DNA of 64,000 bases from contig OZ244774.1 in the NCBI GenBank assembly GCA_965219485.1, positions 1,240,001-1,304,000 of the forward strand. Reading direction: 5' to 3'. The DNA is from UBA8337 sp937907245 (lineage in GTDB: Bacteria; Pseudomonadota; Alphaproteobacteria; RS24). A program made the position numbers and the translations under genes. The notes under the pieces were generated by a model that worked only from the letters and a program-made list of their open reading frames with translations, ran no database searches and was not told the origin of the DNA. Shown here piece by piece: positions 8,163-15,721 of this stretch; position 1 is the stretch's first letter, and every line of letters begins with the position of its first letter.

Positions 8163-8927
8163 ATGTCGAAACGTGTTCGCCTCTATGAAGGCAAAGCGAA
8201 AATCCTTTACGAAGGTCCAGAGCCCGGCACTTTGGTGCAGCATTTTAAAGATGATGCGACCGCCTTTAACGCCGAAAAACACGAAGTGTTTGAGGGCAAG
8301 GGCGTTTTGAACCATCGCATTTCGGAATATATTTTCCAACGACTTGGCGAGATTGGCATTCCGACGCATTTCATTAAATCGCTGAACATGCGCGAGCAAT
8401 TGGTGCGGGAAGCCGAAATTATTCCCATTGAATTTGTTGTTCGCAATGTCGCGGCTGGTTCGCTGGTGAAGCGCCTTGGCTTGAACGAAGGCGATAATCT
8501 GCCGCGTCCTTTGGTTGAGTTTTATTACAAAGACGATGCGCTGGGCGATCCGATGATTTCGGAAGACCATATTGCCGTTTTCGGCTGGGCGGGCCCGCAA
8601 GAAATGGACGAGATTGTTTCCATGTCTTTGCGTATCAATGATTTTATGACGGGCCTCTTTCAAGGTGTCGGCATTCGTCTGGTGGATTTCAAAATCGAGT
8701 TTGGCCGCATTTGGGATGGCGAGACCCAGCGCATTGTGTTGGCCGATGAAATTAGCCCCGACAGTTGTCGCCTTTGGGATGTTAGCTCGGGCGAAAAATT
8801 AGACAAAGACCGCTTCCGCCAAAACCTTGGCGGCATGATAGACGCCTATCAAGATGTTGCGCGCCGTCTCGGCCTTTTGAGTGACATCACCCCAGAAAAG
8901 GGCGATGGCCCCAAACTTGTTAAGTAA
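8163..8927 (+). CDS. purC: SAICAR synthetase
   Basis: Phosphoribosylaminoimidazole-succinocarboxamide synthase, 254 residues, ATP-dependent joining of CAIR and aspartate. Family motifs include LYEGKAKILYEG at the N-terminus, the KGVLNHRISEY helix, EFVVRNVAAGS near residue 95, and LVDFKIEFG with LADEISPDSCR near 178-200. I start at 8163 since GGAG lies 6 nt upstream; the ATG at 8151 is closer to no ribosome site. It lies 74 bases after purB and 20 bases before purS. Confidence 0.96.
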   Translation: MSKRVRLYEGKAKILYEGPEPGTLVQHFKDDATAFNAEKHEVFEGKGVLNHRISEYIFQRLGEIGIPTHFIKSLNMREQLVREAEIIPIEFVVRNVAAGSLVKRLGLNEGDNLPRPLVEFYYKDDALGDPMISEDHIAVFGWAGPQEMDEIVSMSLRINDFMTGLFQGVGIRLVDFKIEFGRIWDGETQRIVLADEISPDSCRLWDVSSGEKLDKDRFRQNLGGMIDAYQDVARRLGLLSDITPEKGDGPKLVK

Positions 8928-8947
8928 AATTACCTGAAGGAATTAAG

Positions 8948-9193
8948 ATGAAAGCGACCATCCACATTACTTTGAAAAACGGGGTATTAGACCCGCAAGG
9001 CAAAGCCATTGAAAACGCGCTCGGCTCTTTGGGGTTTGGCGGGGTAGATGACGTGCGCCAAGGCAAGCTCATCGAAGTGAGCTTGGATGAGAGCGACGCC
9101 GACAAAGCGCGCGCGACCCTAACCGATATGTGCGAAAAATTACTCGCCAATACGGTGATTGAAAATTACGACATCCACCTCAGCGAGGCATAA
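8948..9193 (+). CDS. purS: FGAM synthase subunit PurS
   Basis: An 81-residue small subunit of the three-part phosphoribosylformylglycinamidine synthase (PurS-PurQ-PurL), which bridges the glutaminase and synthase subunits. Size, the N-terminal HITLKNGVLDPQG, and GFGGVDDVRQGKLIEV fit the family. An AAGGA site precedes the ATG. It sits directly before purQ, as expected for the split enzyme of alphaproteobacteria. Confidence 0.95.
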   Translation: MKATIHITLKNGVLDPQGKAIENALGSLGFGGVDDVRQGKLIEVSLDESDADKARATLTDMCEKLLANTVIENYDIHLSEA

Positions 9194-9198
9194 GACAG

Positions 9199-9867
9199 AT
9201 GCAAGCAGCCGTTATTGTTTTCCCGGGCTCCAACTGCGACCGTGATGTTGCCGTATGCCTAGAAGCCGCCACTGGCCAAGCCCCTATAATGGCTTGGCAT
9301 GGCGATGCCAACCTGCCCAAATGCGATTTAATCGTCTTGCCCGGCGGGTTCTCTTACGGCGATTACCTGCGCTGCGGATCGATGGCGGCCAATAGCCCCA
9401 TCATGCGCGAAGTGGTGGCCCAAGCCCATAAGGGTGCGGCTGTTTTGGGCATTTGCAACGGCTTTCAAGTGCTTACCGAATGTGGGCTTCTGCCCGGCGT
9501 CTTGATGCAGAACAAAGGCTTGAACTTTGTTTGCCGTAACACGCAATTGAACGTCACAAATAACAAAACCGCCTTCACCTCGCTATATAGCGCGGGCGAA
9601 GAAATCACCATTCCTGTGGCGCATAATGAAGGCAATTATTTTGCCGATGACGACACATTGAAACAATTACAAGACGAAGACCGCATCGCGCTGACCTATG
9701 CCAAGGGCGATAACCCCAATGGGGCTTGCCTCGACATTGCTGGCATTAGCGACGCATCTGGCCGTATCGTCGGCATGATGCCTCACCCAGAGCGGCGCGC
9801 CGAAATGACCCTTGGGGGCGAGGATGGCAAACGAATGTTCACCGGTATTGTGGAGGTCTTGTCATGA
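9199..9867 (+). CDS. purQ: FGAM synthase glutaminase subunit PurQ
   Basis: A 222-residue class I glutamine amidotransferase that supplies ammonia to PurL. The nucleophile Cys is in GICNGFQVL near residue 87, and the His/Glu pair is in MPHPERRAE near 195. The N-terminus has VFPGSNCDRD. It starts 5 bases after purS and its stop overlaps the purL start (ATGA), which indicates coupled translation of the complex subunits. Confidence 0.96.
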   Translation: MQAAVIVFPGSNCDRDVAVCLEAATGQAPIMAWHGDANLPKCDLIVLPGGFSYGDYLRCGSMAANSPIMREVVAQAHKGAAVLGICNGFQVLTECGLLPGVLMQNKGLNFVCRNTQLNVTNNKTAFTSLYSAGEEITIPVAHNEGNYFADDDTLKQLQDEDRIALTYAKGDNPNGACLDIAGISDASGRIVGMMPHPERRAEMTLGGEDGKRMFTGIVEVLS

Positions 9868-12092
9868 GCCATATTAACGACACGCCCATCACCGATGAGC
9901 TGGTGGCTGAACACGGCCTGACGCCAGACGAGTTTCAAATGGTTTGCGACCATATGGGCCGCATCCCTAATTATACCGAGCTGGGAGTTTTCTCCGTTAT
10001 GTGGTCGGAGCATTGCTCGTATAAGTCATCTCGTAAGTGGTTGAAAAAACTACCCGTTTCAGGCCCGCAAGTCATTCAAGGGCCGGGCGAAAACGCGGGC
10101 GTGATTGATATTGGCGATGGCGATGCGGCTGTATTTAAAATGGAAAGCCATAATCACCCTTCGTTTATTGAGCCTTATCAGGGCGCGGCCACGGGCGTTG
10201 GCGGCATTATGCGCGACGTGTTTACCATGGGCGCGCGTCCGGTTGCCAATTTGAACGCTCTGCGTTTTGGCGCGCCAGATCATCCAAAAACGCGCCACCT
10301 TGTGGCCGGCGTTGTGTCGGGGATTGGCGGCTATGGCAATTGCATGGGCGTGCCAACCGTGGGCGGCGAAATTAATTTCGACCCGAGCTACAATGGCAAT
10401 AATCTGGTCAACGCTATGTGCGTTGGCGTGGCCCGCACCGATAAAATTTTCTATGCCGCCGCCACAGGCATTGGCTCCCCCGTGGTTTACGTGGGCTCGA
10501 AAACGGGGCGCGATGGCATTCACGGCGCCACCATGGCCTCGGCCGAATTTGATGATGCGTCGGAAGAAAAACGCCCTACCGTTCAAGTGGGTGATCCGTT
10601 CACCGAAAAGCTATTGCTCGAAGCCTGCCAAGAACTGATGGCTTCAGATGCGATTATTGGCATCCAAGATATGGGCGCGGCGGGTCTGACGTCTTCATCG
10701 GTTGAGATGGCCGATAAGGGCGGGGTGGGCATCGTTCTAGACCTCGACAAAGTGCCAGTGCGCGAAACCCATATGACGGGCTATGAAATGCTGCTCTCGG
10801 AAAGCCAAGAGCGCATGTTGATGGTTCTAAAACCCGGCCGCGAGCCTGAAGCCAAAGCGATTTTTGATCGTTGGGGGCTAGATTTCGCCGTCATCGGCGA
10901 GCTGACCGACACCAACCGCATGGTGGTGCATCACAAAGGCCGCGAGATTGCCGACATGCCGCTAGGGCCGCTGGCCGATGGCGCCCCCGAGTATGACCGT
11001 CCGCATGTGCCAACGCCCAAAGCCGCCGACTTCAAAGCAGCCTGGCTGGACAAAGCCCCCGATACCCTTAGCGCGCTCAAAACCCTTATGGGCTCCAGCG
11101 AAGTCGCCTCACGACGTTGGGTCTATGAGCAATATGACAGTATGGTGATGGGCGATACCGTGGCTGGCCCAGGTGGGGATGCGGCGCTGGTGCGCGTGCA
11201 TGGCACCCATAAAGGCCTTGCCATATCGACCGATGTGAACCCACGCTATTGCTTCGCAGACCCCATCGAGGGCGGCAAACAGGCCGTGGCAGAGGCCTAT
11301 CGCAATATTTGTGCGGTTGGCGCCAAACCTTTGGCCATCACCAATTGCTTAAACTTCGGCAACCCAGAACGCCCCGAAATTATGGGTCAATTTGTTGGCT
11401 GCCTAGAAGGCATGGGAGAGGCTGGCAAAACGCTCGACTTCCCAGTCGTCTCGGGCAATGTGTCGCTTTATAATGAAACCAATGGCACGGGCATTTTGCC
11501 AACGCCGGCTATCGGTGGCGTGGGGCTTATTCAAGACCTCGATAAAGCCGTCGGCAATAGCTTTACGCAAGATGGTCAGATTATTTACTTATTGGGCGAT
11601 ACGGCAGGCCATTTGGGCTCATCGCTATATCAACGCGACGTCTTGGACAATCACGAGATTGTGGCACCCCCGCGCGTTGATTTGGCGCTAGAAGAAGCCC
11701 ACGGCAGCCTTGTAAGAGAAGCCATCGACCAAGGCCTTATCGCCGCGGCTCATGATGTATCGGACGGCGGCCTACTGGTGGCCTTGGCCGAGATGTGCTT
11801 GGGACACGGTATCGGCGCCCAAATCGACGCTGATGGCGACATAGATGACGACGCTGATGCCACCACAGATAACGACACAGGATACTGGTTCGGCGAAGAC
11901 CAAGCCCGCTATGTGGTCAGCGTCGGGGCCGATAAAGCCGATGCCTTTGAAGCCTTAGCCAAGCACGTCTCTCTCACGCGACTTGGAAAAACCTCTGGTC
12001 ATTCATTGACATTTGGGGCTAGCCTTTCCATATCCGTATCAGAGTTACACGATATCTATGAGGGTTGGCTCCCAGCTCTGATGTCGAGTTAA
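9864..12092 (+). CDS. purL: FGAM synthase large subunit PurL
   Basis: The 742-residue synthase subunit, which forms FGAM from FGAR, ATP and ammonia. It is the small (non-fused) PurL type, with tandem AIRS-like domains: MWSEHCSYKSSR near residue 47, a K-M-E-S-H-N-H-P nucleotide-binding strand near 92, and the second copy of the fold with VVSGNVSLYNE near 528 and AAHDVSDGGL near 627. An acidic Asp-rich loop near residues 655-668 is unusual but in frame. Overlaps purQ by 4 bases; bolA follows. Confidence 0.97.
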   Translation: MSHINDTPITDELVAEHGLTPDEFQMVCDHMGRIPNYTELGVFSVMWSEHCSYKSSRKWLKKLPVSGPQVIQGPGENAGVIDIGDGDAAVFKMESHNHPSFIEPYQGAATGVGGIMRDVFTMGARPVANLNALRFGAPDHPKTRHLVAGVVSGIGGYGNCMGVPTVGGEINFDPSYNGNNLVNAMCVGVARTDKIFYAAATGIGSPVVYVGSKTGRDGIHGATMASAEFDDASEEKRPTVQVGDPFTEKLLLEACQELMASDAIIGIQDMGAAGLTSSSVEMADKGGVGIVLDLDKVPVRETHMTGYEMLLSESQERMLMVLKPGREPEAKAIFDRWGLDFAVIGELTDTNRMVVHHKGREIADMPLGPLADGAPEYDRPHVPTPKAADFKAAWLDKAPDTLSALKTLMGSSEVASRRWVYEQYDSMVMGDTVAGPGGDAALVRVHGTHKGLAISTDVNPRYCFADPIEGGKQAVAEAYRNICAVGAKPLAITNCLNFGNPERPEIMGQFVGCLEGMGEAGKTLDFPVVSGNVSLYNETNGTGILPTPAIGGVGLIQDLDKAVGNSFTQDGQIIYLLGDTAGHLGSSLYQRDVLDNHEIVAPPRVDLALEEAHGSLVREAIDQGLIAAAHDVSDGGLLVALAEMCLGHGIGAQIDADGDIDDDADATTDNDTGYWFGEDQARYVVSVGADKADAFEALAKHVSLTRLGKTSGHSLTFGASLSISVSELHDIYEGWLPALMSS

Positions 12093-12109
12093 GCCCGAAA
12101 GGACACACT

Positions 12110-12349
12110 ATGCCAATGAGCGCTGGCGAATTAGAAACCATGATCCGCACCGCCCTGCCCGACGCCCAAGTCGAAATTACCGACCTGCGCGGCGACGGCG
12201 ACCATTACGCGGCCCATGTGGTGGCTCCAGCCTTTGAGGGGCTCAGCCGCGTACAGCAACACAAAATGGTCTATGACGCGCTGCAAGGCGGCATGGGCGA
12301 CGAATTACACGCCTTGGCACTGCAAACCGCAGCGCCTTCAAAAACATAA
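12110..12349 (+). CDS. BolA family protein
   Basis: A 79-residue BolA-like protein. BolA proteins pair with CGFS monothiol glutaredoxins to bind a 2Fe-2S cluster and take part in iron-sulfur trafficking. The class motif is seen in HVVAPAFEGLSRVQQHKMVYDAL, broken here as FEGLSRVQQHKMVY near residues 42-55, with the conserved His. The frame extends to 12065, but the ATG at 12110 has AAAGGA at the right distance. The glutaredoxin partner follows at once. Confidence 0.93.
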   Translation: MPMSAGELETMIRTALPDAQVEITDLRGDGDHYAAHVVAPAFEGLSRVQQHKMVYDALQGGMGDELHALALQTAAPSKT

Positions 12350-12374
12350 GGCAACCCCATTTTAGGAGACGATG

Positions 12375-12704
12375 ATGAGCGACATTACCCAAATGATTCA
12401 AAGCGAAGTAGATAGCGCCGAAGTCGTGTTATTTATGAAGGGCACACCGGTGTTTCCACAGTGTGGCTTTTCGGGCCAAGTAGTCCAAATTCTCGGCCAT
12501 ATCGGCGTGCCATTTAAAGGCGTCAACGTGCTGGAAGACGAGGGCCTGCGAAACGGTATTAAAACCTTCTCGAACTGGCCAACCATCCCGCAGCTCTACA
12601 TTAAGGGCGAGTTTGTGGGTGGCTGTGATATCATTCGCGAGATGTTTGAAGAAGGCGAATTGCGCCCTCTCCTCGAAGAAAAAGGCATTGCGCTGGCTGA
12701 CTAG
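12375..12704 (+). CDS. grxD: Monothiol glutaredoxin, Grx4 type
   Basis: A 109-residue monothiol glutaredoxin with the CGFS active site in FPQCGFSGQ near residue 30, plus the glutathione-binding WPTIPQLY and GGCDII motifs near 68 and 83. It binds and passes on 2Fe-2S clusters, usually with the BolA protein encoded just upstream. Two ATGs stand side by side (12372 and 12375); GGAG is 6 nt before the second, which I prefer. A strong terminator follows, ending the purine-bolA-grx run. Confidence 0.95.
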   Translation: MSDITQMIQSEVDSAEVVLFMKGTPVFPQCGFSGQVVQILGHIGVPFKGVNVLEDEGLRNGIKTFSNWPTIPQLYIKGEFVGGCDIIREMFEEGELRPLLEEKGIALAD

Positions 12705-12726
12705 TCGAGACCAACAATTGAATAAG

Positions 12727-12756
12727 AAAAAGCCCGCCGAATTGGCGGGCTTTTTT
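12727..12756. terminator. Bidirectional Rho-independent terminator
   Basis: A 9-bp stem AAGCCCGCC / GGCGGGCTT (12730-12738 and 12744-12752) with a 5-nt loop, followed by T-rich TTTTTTAT on the plus strand and flanked by AAAAA on the other side. It ends grxD on the plus strand and can also serve the convergent rpsD. Confidence 0.92.
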
Positions 12757-12805
12757 ATAGCTTATATCGCTTTCGCGTTACTGCTGGTTTTGGCCAGCCT
12801 AAAAT

Positions 12806-13426
12806 CTAATTGCGCGAATAAAATTCGACCACAAGATTTGGTTCCATTTGAACCGGGTATGGAATGTCTGCCAGCTGCGGCACTTGGGTAAGCGCTGCTG
12901 TCATTTTGGTGTGATCCACATTTGTGTATTCTGGGATATCGCGTTCCGCGCTCTGAATAGCCTCTAGAACTACGTTCAGATTGCGTGATTTTTCACGAAC
13001 TTCCACAACATCGCCCACTTTCAGACGACGGCTTGGAATATTGCACCGACGTCCATTGACCATCACATGACCGTGATTGACGAACTGACGCGCCGCAAAC
13101 ACAGTGGTCACAAATTTTGCACGATAGACCAAAGCATCGAGACGTGATTCGAGCAGACCTACGAGGTTTTCGCTCGTATCGCCTTTCACCCGAACCGCTT
13201 CGGCATAAATGCCTTTAAACTGTTTCTCGGTAATATTGCCGTAATAGCCTTTGAGCTTTTGCTTGGCACGTAGCTGCAGACCAAAGTCAGACAGTTTGCC
13301 ACGGCGACGCTGGCCATGTTGGCCTGGGCCGTAATCACGGTTGTTGACCGGGCTTTTGGGGCGTCCCCAAATGTTTTCGCCCATGCGGCGGTCAATTTTA
13401 TACTTCGTTGATAGGCGCTTGCTCAT
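12806..13426 (-). CDS. rpsD: 30S ribosomal protein S4
   Basis: A 206-residue S4, a primary 16S rRNA-binding protein that starts assembly of the small subunit body. The N-terminal RLSTKYKIDRRMG, RDYGPGQHGQRR, and the S4 RNA-binding domain (ESRLDALVYRAKF, then RQFVNHGHVMVNGRR near residues 97-128) are clear. It is alone rather than in the alpha operon, as usual in alphaproteobacteria. A promoter and a leader hairpin sit directly upstream, which may serve autoregulation. Confidence 0.98.
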   Translation of the reverse strand: MSKRLSTKYKIDRRMGENIWGRPKSPVNNRDYGPGQHGQRRRGKLSDFGLQLRAKQKLKGYYGNITEKQFKGIYAEAVRVKGDTSENLVGLLESRLDALVYRAKFVTTVFAARQFVNHGHVMVNGRRCNIPSRRLKVGDVVEVREKSRNLNVVLEAIQSAERDIPEYTNVDHTKMTAALTQVPQLADIPYPVQMEPNLVVEFYSRN

Positions 13427-13450
13427 GCGGCGCGGTCCTTACTTTAAACA

Positions 13451-13477
13451 AAAAAAAGCGCGAGACGATTTCTCGCG
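13451..13477 (-). terminator. Terminator-like hairpin in rpsD leader
   Basis: On the minus strand a perfect 7-bp stem CGCGAGA / TCTCGCG (13477-13471 and 13465-13459) with a 5-nt loop is followed by GC and a run of seven T. It lies 57 bases after the trmJ stop but only 25 bases before the rpsD ATG and, importantly, downstream of the rpsD promoter. It can end trmJ transcripts, and also sits inside the rpsD leader as a possible attenuator. Confidence 0.8.
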
Positions 13478-13488
13478 GATTGGCGCGT

Positions 13489-13516
13489 AATATACAAAAA
13501 GCCCCGTCATTGTCAA
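13489..13516 (-). promoter_or_regulatory. Strong sigma70-type promoter for rpsD
   Basis: On the minus strand a perfect TTGACA (13516-13511) and TATATT (13494-13489) are 16 bp apart. The expected transcription start is near 13482, some 5 bases before the leader hairpin and about 56 bases before the rpsD ATG. Confidence 0.82.
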
Positions 13517-13533
13517 ACTGGTTTTTCGCTTTA

Positions 13534-14367
13534 TTACGTGTCTTTCTCAATATCTTCACCAGGGTCAAGCTCACCACGAGAAATGGCCGCTACGCGCGGC
13601 TTCAAAAGCGGGTCTTTTGCCCCTCGTGGCCAGCGTAAAAGCGAATTAACCATGCCTCGGAACGTACGCACGTCCTGTTCGGTCAATTTGGCGCGGTGCA
13701 ACATATTACGAATATTGCGGGCCATGGCCGGAGCTTTGGCAGGTGGCGCCAAAAATCCGGAAGCCGACAGGGCTGATTCTAAATGCGCAAACATGGCGTT
13801 CACTTCGGCTCGCGTGGCGGGACGCGTGTCTGGCATCTCGTGTCGAACCTCGGGGGTTTCGTCTGCCACTTGAAACCATTCGTAGCCCATCAGCAAAACC
13901 GCTTGCGCCAAATTAAGCGATGAAAAATCTGGGTTCAGCGGGACGCGGCAAATCGCGTCGGCCAGAGAAATATCCTCATTGTCGAGGCCCGTGCGTTCGG
14001 GGCCAAATAAAATGCCCCCTTGCAAATCTGCGGTCTCGGCTTGGCGAGCGCGCATCTCCGCCGCTACTTTACCCGGCGTGAGCACCGGCTTAACCATGTC
14101 GCGCATGCGCGCCGTAGTGGCCACCAGAAAGCCCAGATCGGCCGTCGCCTCCGCTACCGTATCAAACAGCTTATGGTTCTCAATCAACGCAGAGGCACCC
14201 GAGGAGGCTTTTAAAGCGCGCTCATATTGCCACCCCTCGCGCGGATGCACCAAGCGCAGGTCTGTGAGCCCAAAATTCAGCATGGCCCGTGCCACGGTGC
14301 CGATATTCTCGCCTAATTGGGCCCCGACAAGGATAATTGCCGGAGCTTTTGTCGTTAAATCACTCAT
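13534..14367 (-). CDS. trmJ: tRNA 2'-O-methyltransferase TrmJ
   Basis: A 277-residue SPOUT-class RNA methyltransferase of the TrmH/TrmJ family, which in known members methylates the 2'-O of residue 32 in tRNA with SAM. The knot motifs are present: ENIGTVARAMLNFG near residue 20, LFGPERTGLDNEDI near 120, and LNPDFSSLNLAQAV near 143. The C-terminal ~100 residues form the TrmJ-type extension (MARNIRNMLHRAKL). It lies upstream of rpsD on the same strand, separated by a promoter and terminator, and is divergent from icd. Confidence 0.92.
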   Translation of the reverse strand: MSDLTTKAPAIILVGAQLGENIGTVARAMLNFGLTDLRLVHPREGWQYERALKASSGASALIENHKLFDTVAEATADLGFLVATTARMRDMVKPVLTPGKVAAEMRARQAETADLQGGILFGPERTGLDNEDISLADAICRVPLNPDFSSLNLAQAVLLMGYEWFQVADETPEVRHEMPDTRPATRAEVNAMFAHLESALSASGFLAPPAKAPAMARNIRNMLHRAKLTEQDVRTFRGMVNSLLRWPRGAKDPLLKPRVAAISRGELDPGEDIEKDT

Positions 14368-14507
14368 TCCCCTCCCTTAGGCCAAAGAACGGCTTTTATC
14401 AACGCGTCAATTTTGCTATGACCTAAGGCTAATGAAGTCAATCGGGGGGCGCTTGCGGTTTTGCAGGAAATAGCCCTTCCCTAGTCAAGTCACAGGATTA
14501 AGAGAAA

Positions 14508-15719
14508 ATGTCGAAAATAAAAGTAGAGAATCCAATTGTTGAACTTGATGGCGACGAGATGACCCGCATCATTTGGCAGATGATTAAAGACAAATTAATT
14601 CATCCCTACCTCGACCTCGACCTGAAGTATTATGATCTCGGCATCGAGACCCGCGACGACACGAATGACCAAATTACCGTGGATAGCGCCGAAGCCATCA
14701 AAAAAATTGGTGTCGGCGTAAAATGCGCCACCATCACGCCCGATGAAGCGCGCGTCGAAGAATTTGGGTTGAAACAAATGTGGCGCTCACCCAATGGCAC
14801 CATCCGCAACATTTTGGGCGGTACTGTGTTTCGCGAGCCCATTATCTGCCGCAATGTGCCCCGCCTCGTCCCCGGCTGGACCGACCCGATTGTCATTGGC
14901 CGTCATGCCTTTGGCGATCAATATCGTGCCACTGACTTCGTTGTGCCTGGCAAAGGCAAGCTGACCATGAAATGGGAAGCCGAAGACGGCAGCGACACCA
15001 AAGAATTTGAAGTGTTTAACTTCCCGAGCGGCGGCGTGGCCATGTCGATGTATAATCTAGACGACAGCATCCGCGATTTTGCGCGCGCTTGCATGCTTTA
15101 TGCCATTGAACGCAAATGGCCGCTTTATCTCTCCACCAAGAATACCATTTTGAAAGCCTATGACGGGCGTTTTAAAGATCTGTTTCAAGAAGTCTTTGAA
15201 GCCGAGTTTGAGGCGCAGTTCAACGAATTAGGCATCAGCTATGAACACCGTCTCATCGACGATATGGTGGCCGCAGCTATGAAGTGGAGCGGCGAATTTG
15301 TTTGGGCCTGTAAGAACTACGATGGCGATGTGCAGTCTGACACCGTGGCGCAAGGCTTTGGCTCGCTAGGACTGATGACCTCGGTTCTGTTGACGCCGGA
15401 TGGCAAAACCATGGAAGCAGAAGCCGCCCATGGCACCGTAACGCGCCACTATCGGGCGCATCAGCGCGGTGAAGATACCTCGACCAATTCTATCGCCTCT
15501 ATTTTTGCTTGGACGCGTGGCATTTCCAAACGCGCGGAATTGGATAAGAATGACGCTTTGGCCCATTTCGCAGCCACGCTCGAGAAAACCTGCGTTGGCA
15601 CTGTGGAGCGCGGCTCCATGACGAAAGATTTGGCTCTACTGGTGGGCAAAGGCCAAAAGTGGTTAACCACCGAGGGCTTCATCGATGCGGTTCGCGAGAA
15701 TTTAGAAAAAGCGCTTTAA
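14508..15719 (+). CDS. icd: Isocitrate dehydrogenase, NADP-dependent
   Basis: A 403-residue isocitrate dehydrogenase of the eukaryote-like type II (homodimeric) group, converting isocitrate to 2-oxoglutarate with NADP in the TCA cycle. The isocitrate-binding region SPNGTIRNILGGTVFREPI lies near residues 94-112, catalytic residues in ERKWPLYLSTKNT and YEHRLIDDMVA, and NADP-binding in AAHGTVTRHYR near 307. A weak A-rich ribosome site precedes the ATG. It converges with alaS, with only 2 bases between stops. Confidence 0.96.
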   Translation: MSKIKVENPIVELDGDEMTRIIWQMIKDKLIHPYLDLDLKYYDLGIETRDDTNDQITVDSAEAIKKIGVGVKCATITPDEARVEEFGLKQMWRSPNGTIRNILGGTVFREPIICRNVPRLVPGWTDPIVIGRHAFGDQYRATDFVVPGKGKLTMKWEAEDGSDTKEFEVFNFPSGGVAMSMYNLDDSIRDFARACMLYAIERKWPLYLSTKNTILKAYDGRFKDLFQEVFEAEFEAQFNELGISYEHRLIDDMVAAAMKWSGEFVWACKNYDGDVQSDTVAQGFGSLGLMTSVLLTPDGKTMEAEAAHGTVTRHYRAHQRGEDTSTNSIASIFAWTRGISKRAELDKNDALAHFAATLEKTCVGTVERGSMTKDLALLVGKGQKWLTTEGFIDAVRENLEKAL

Positions 15720-15721
15720 GC

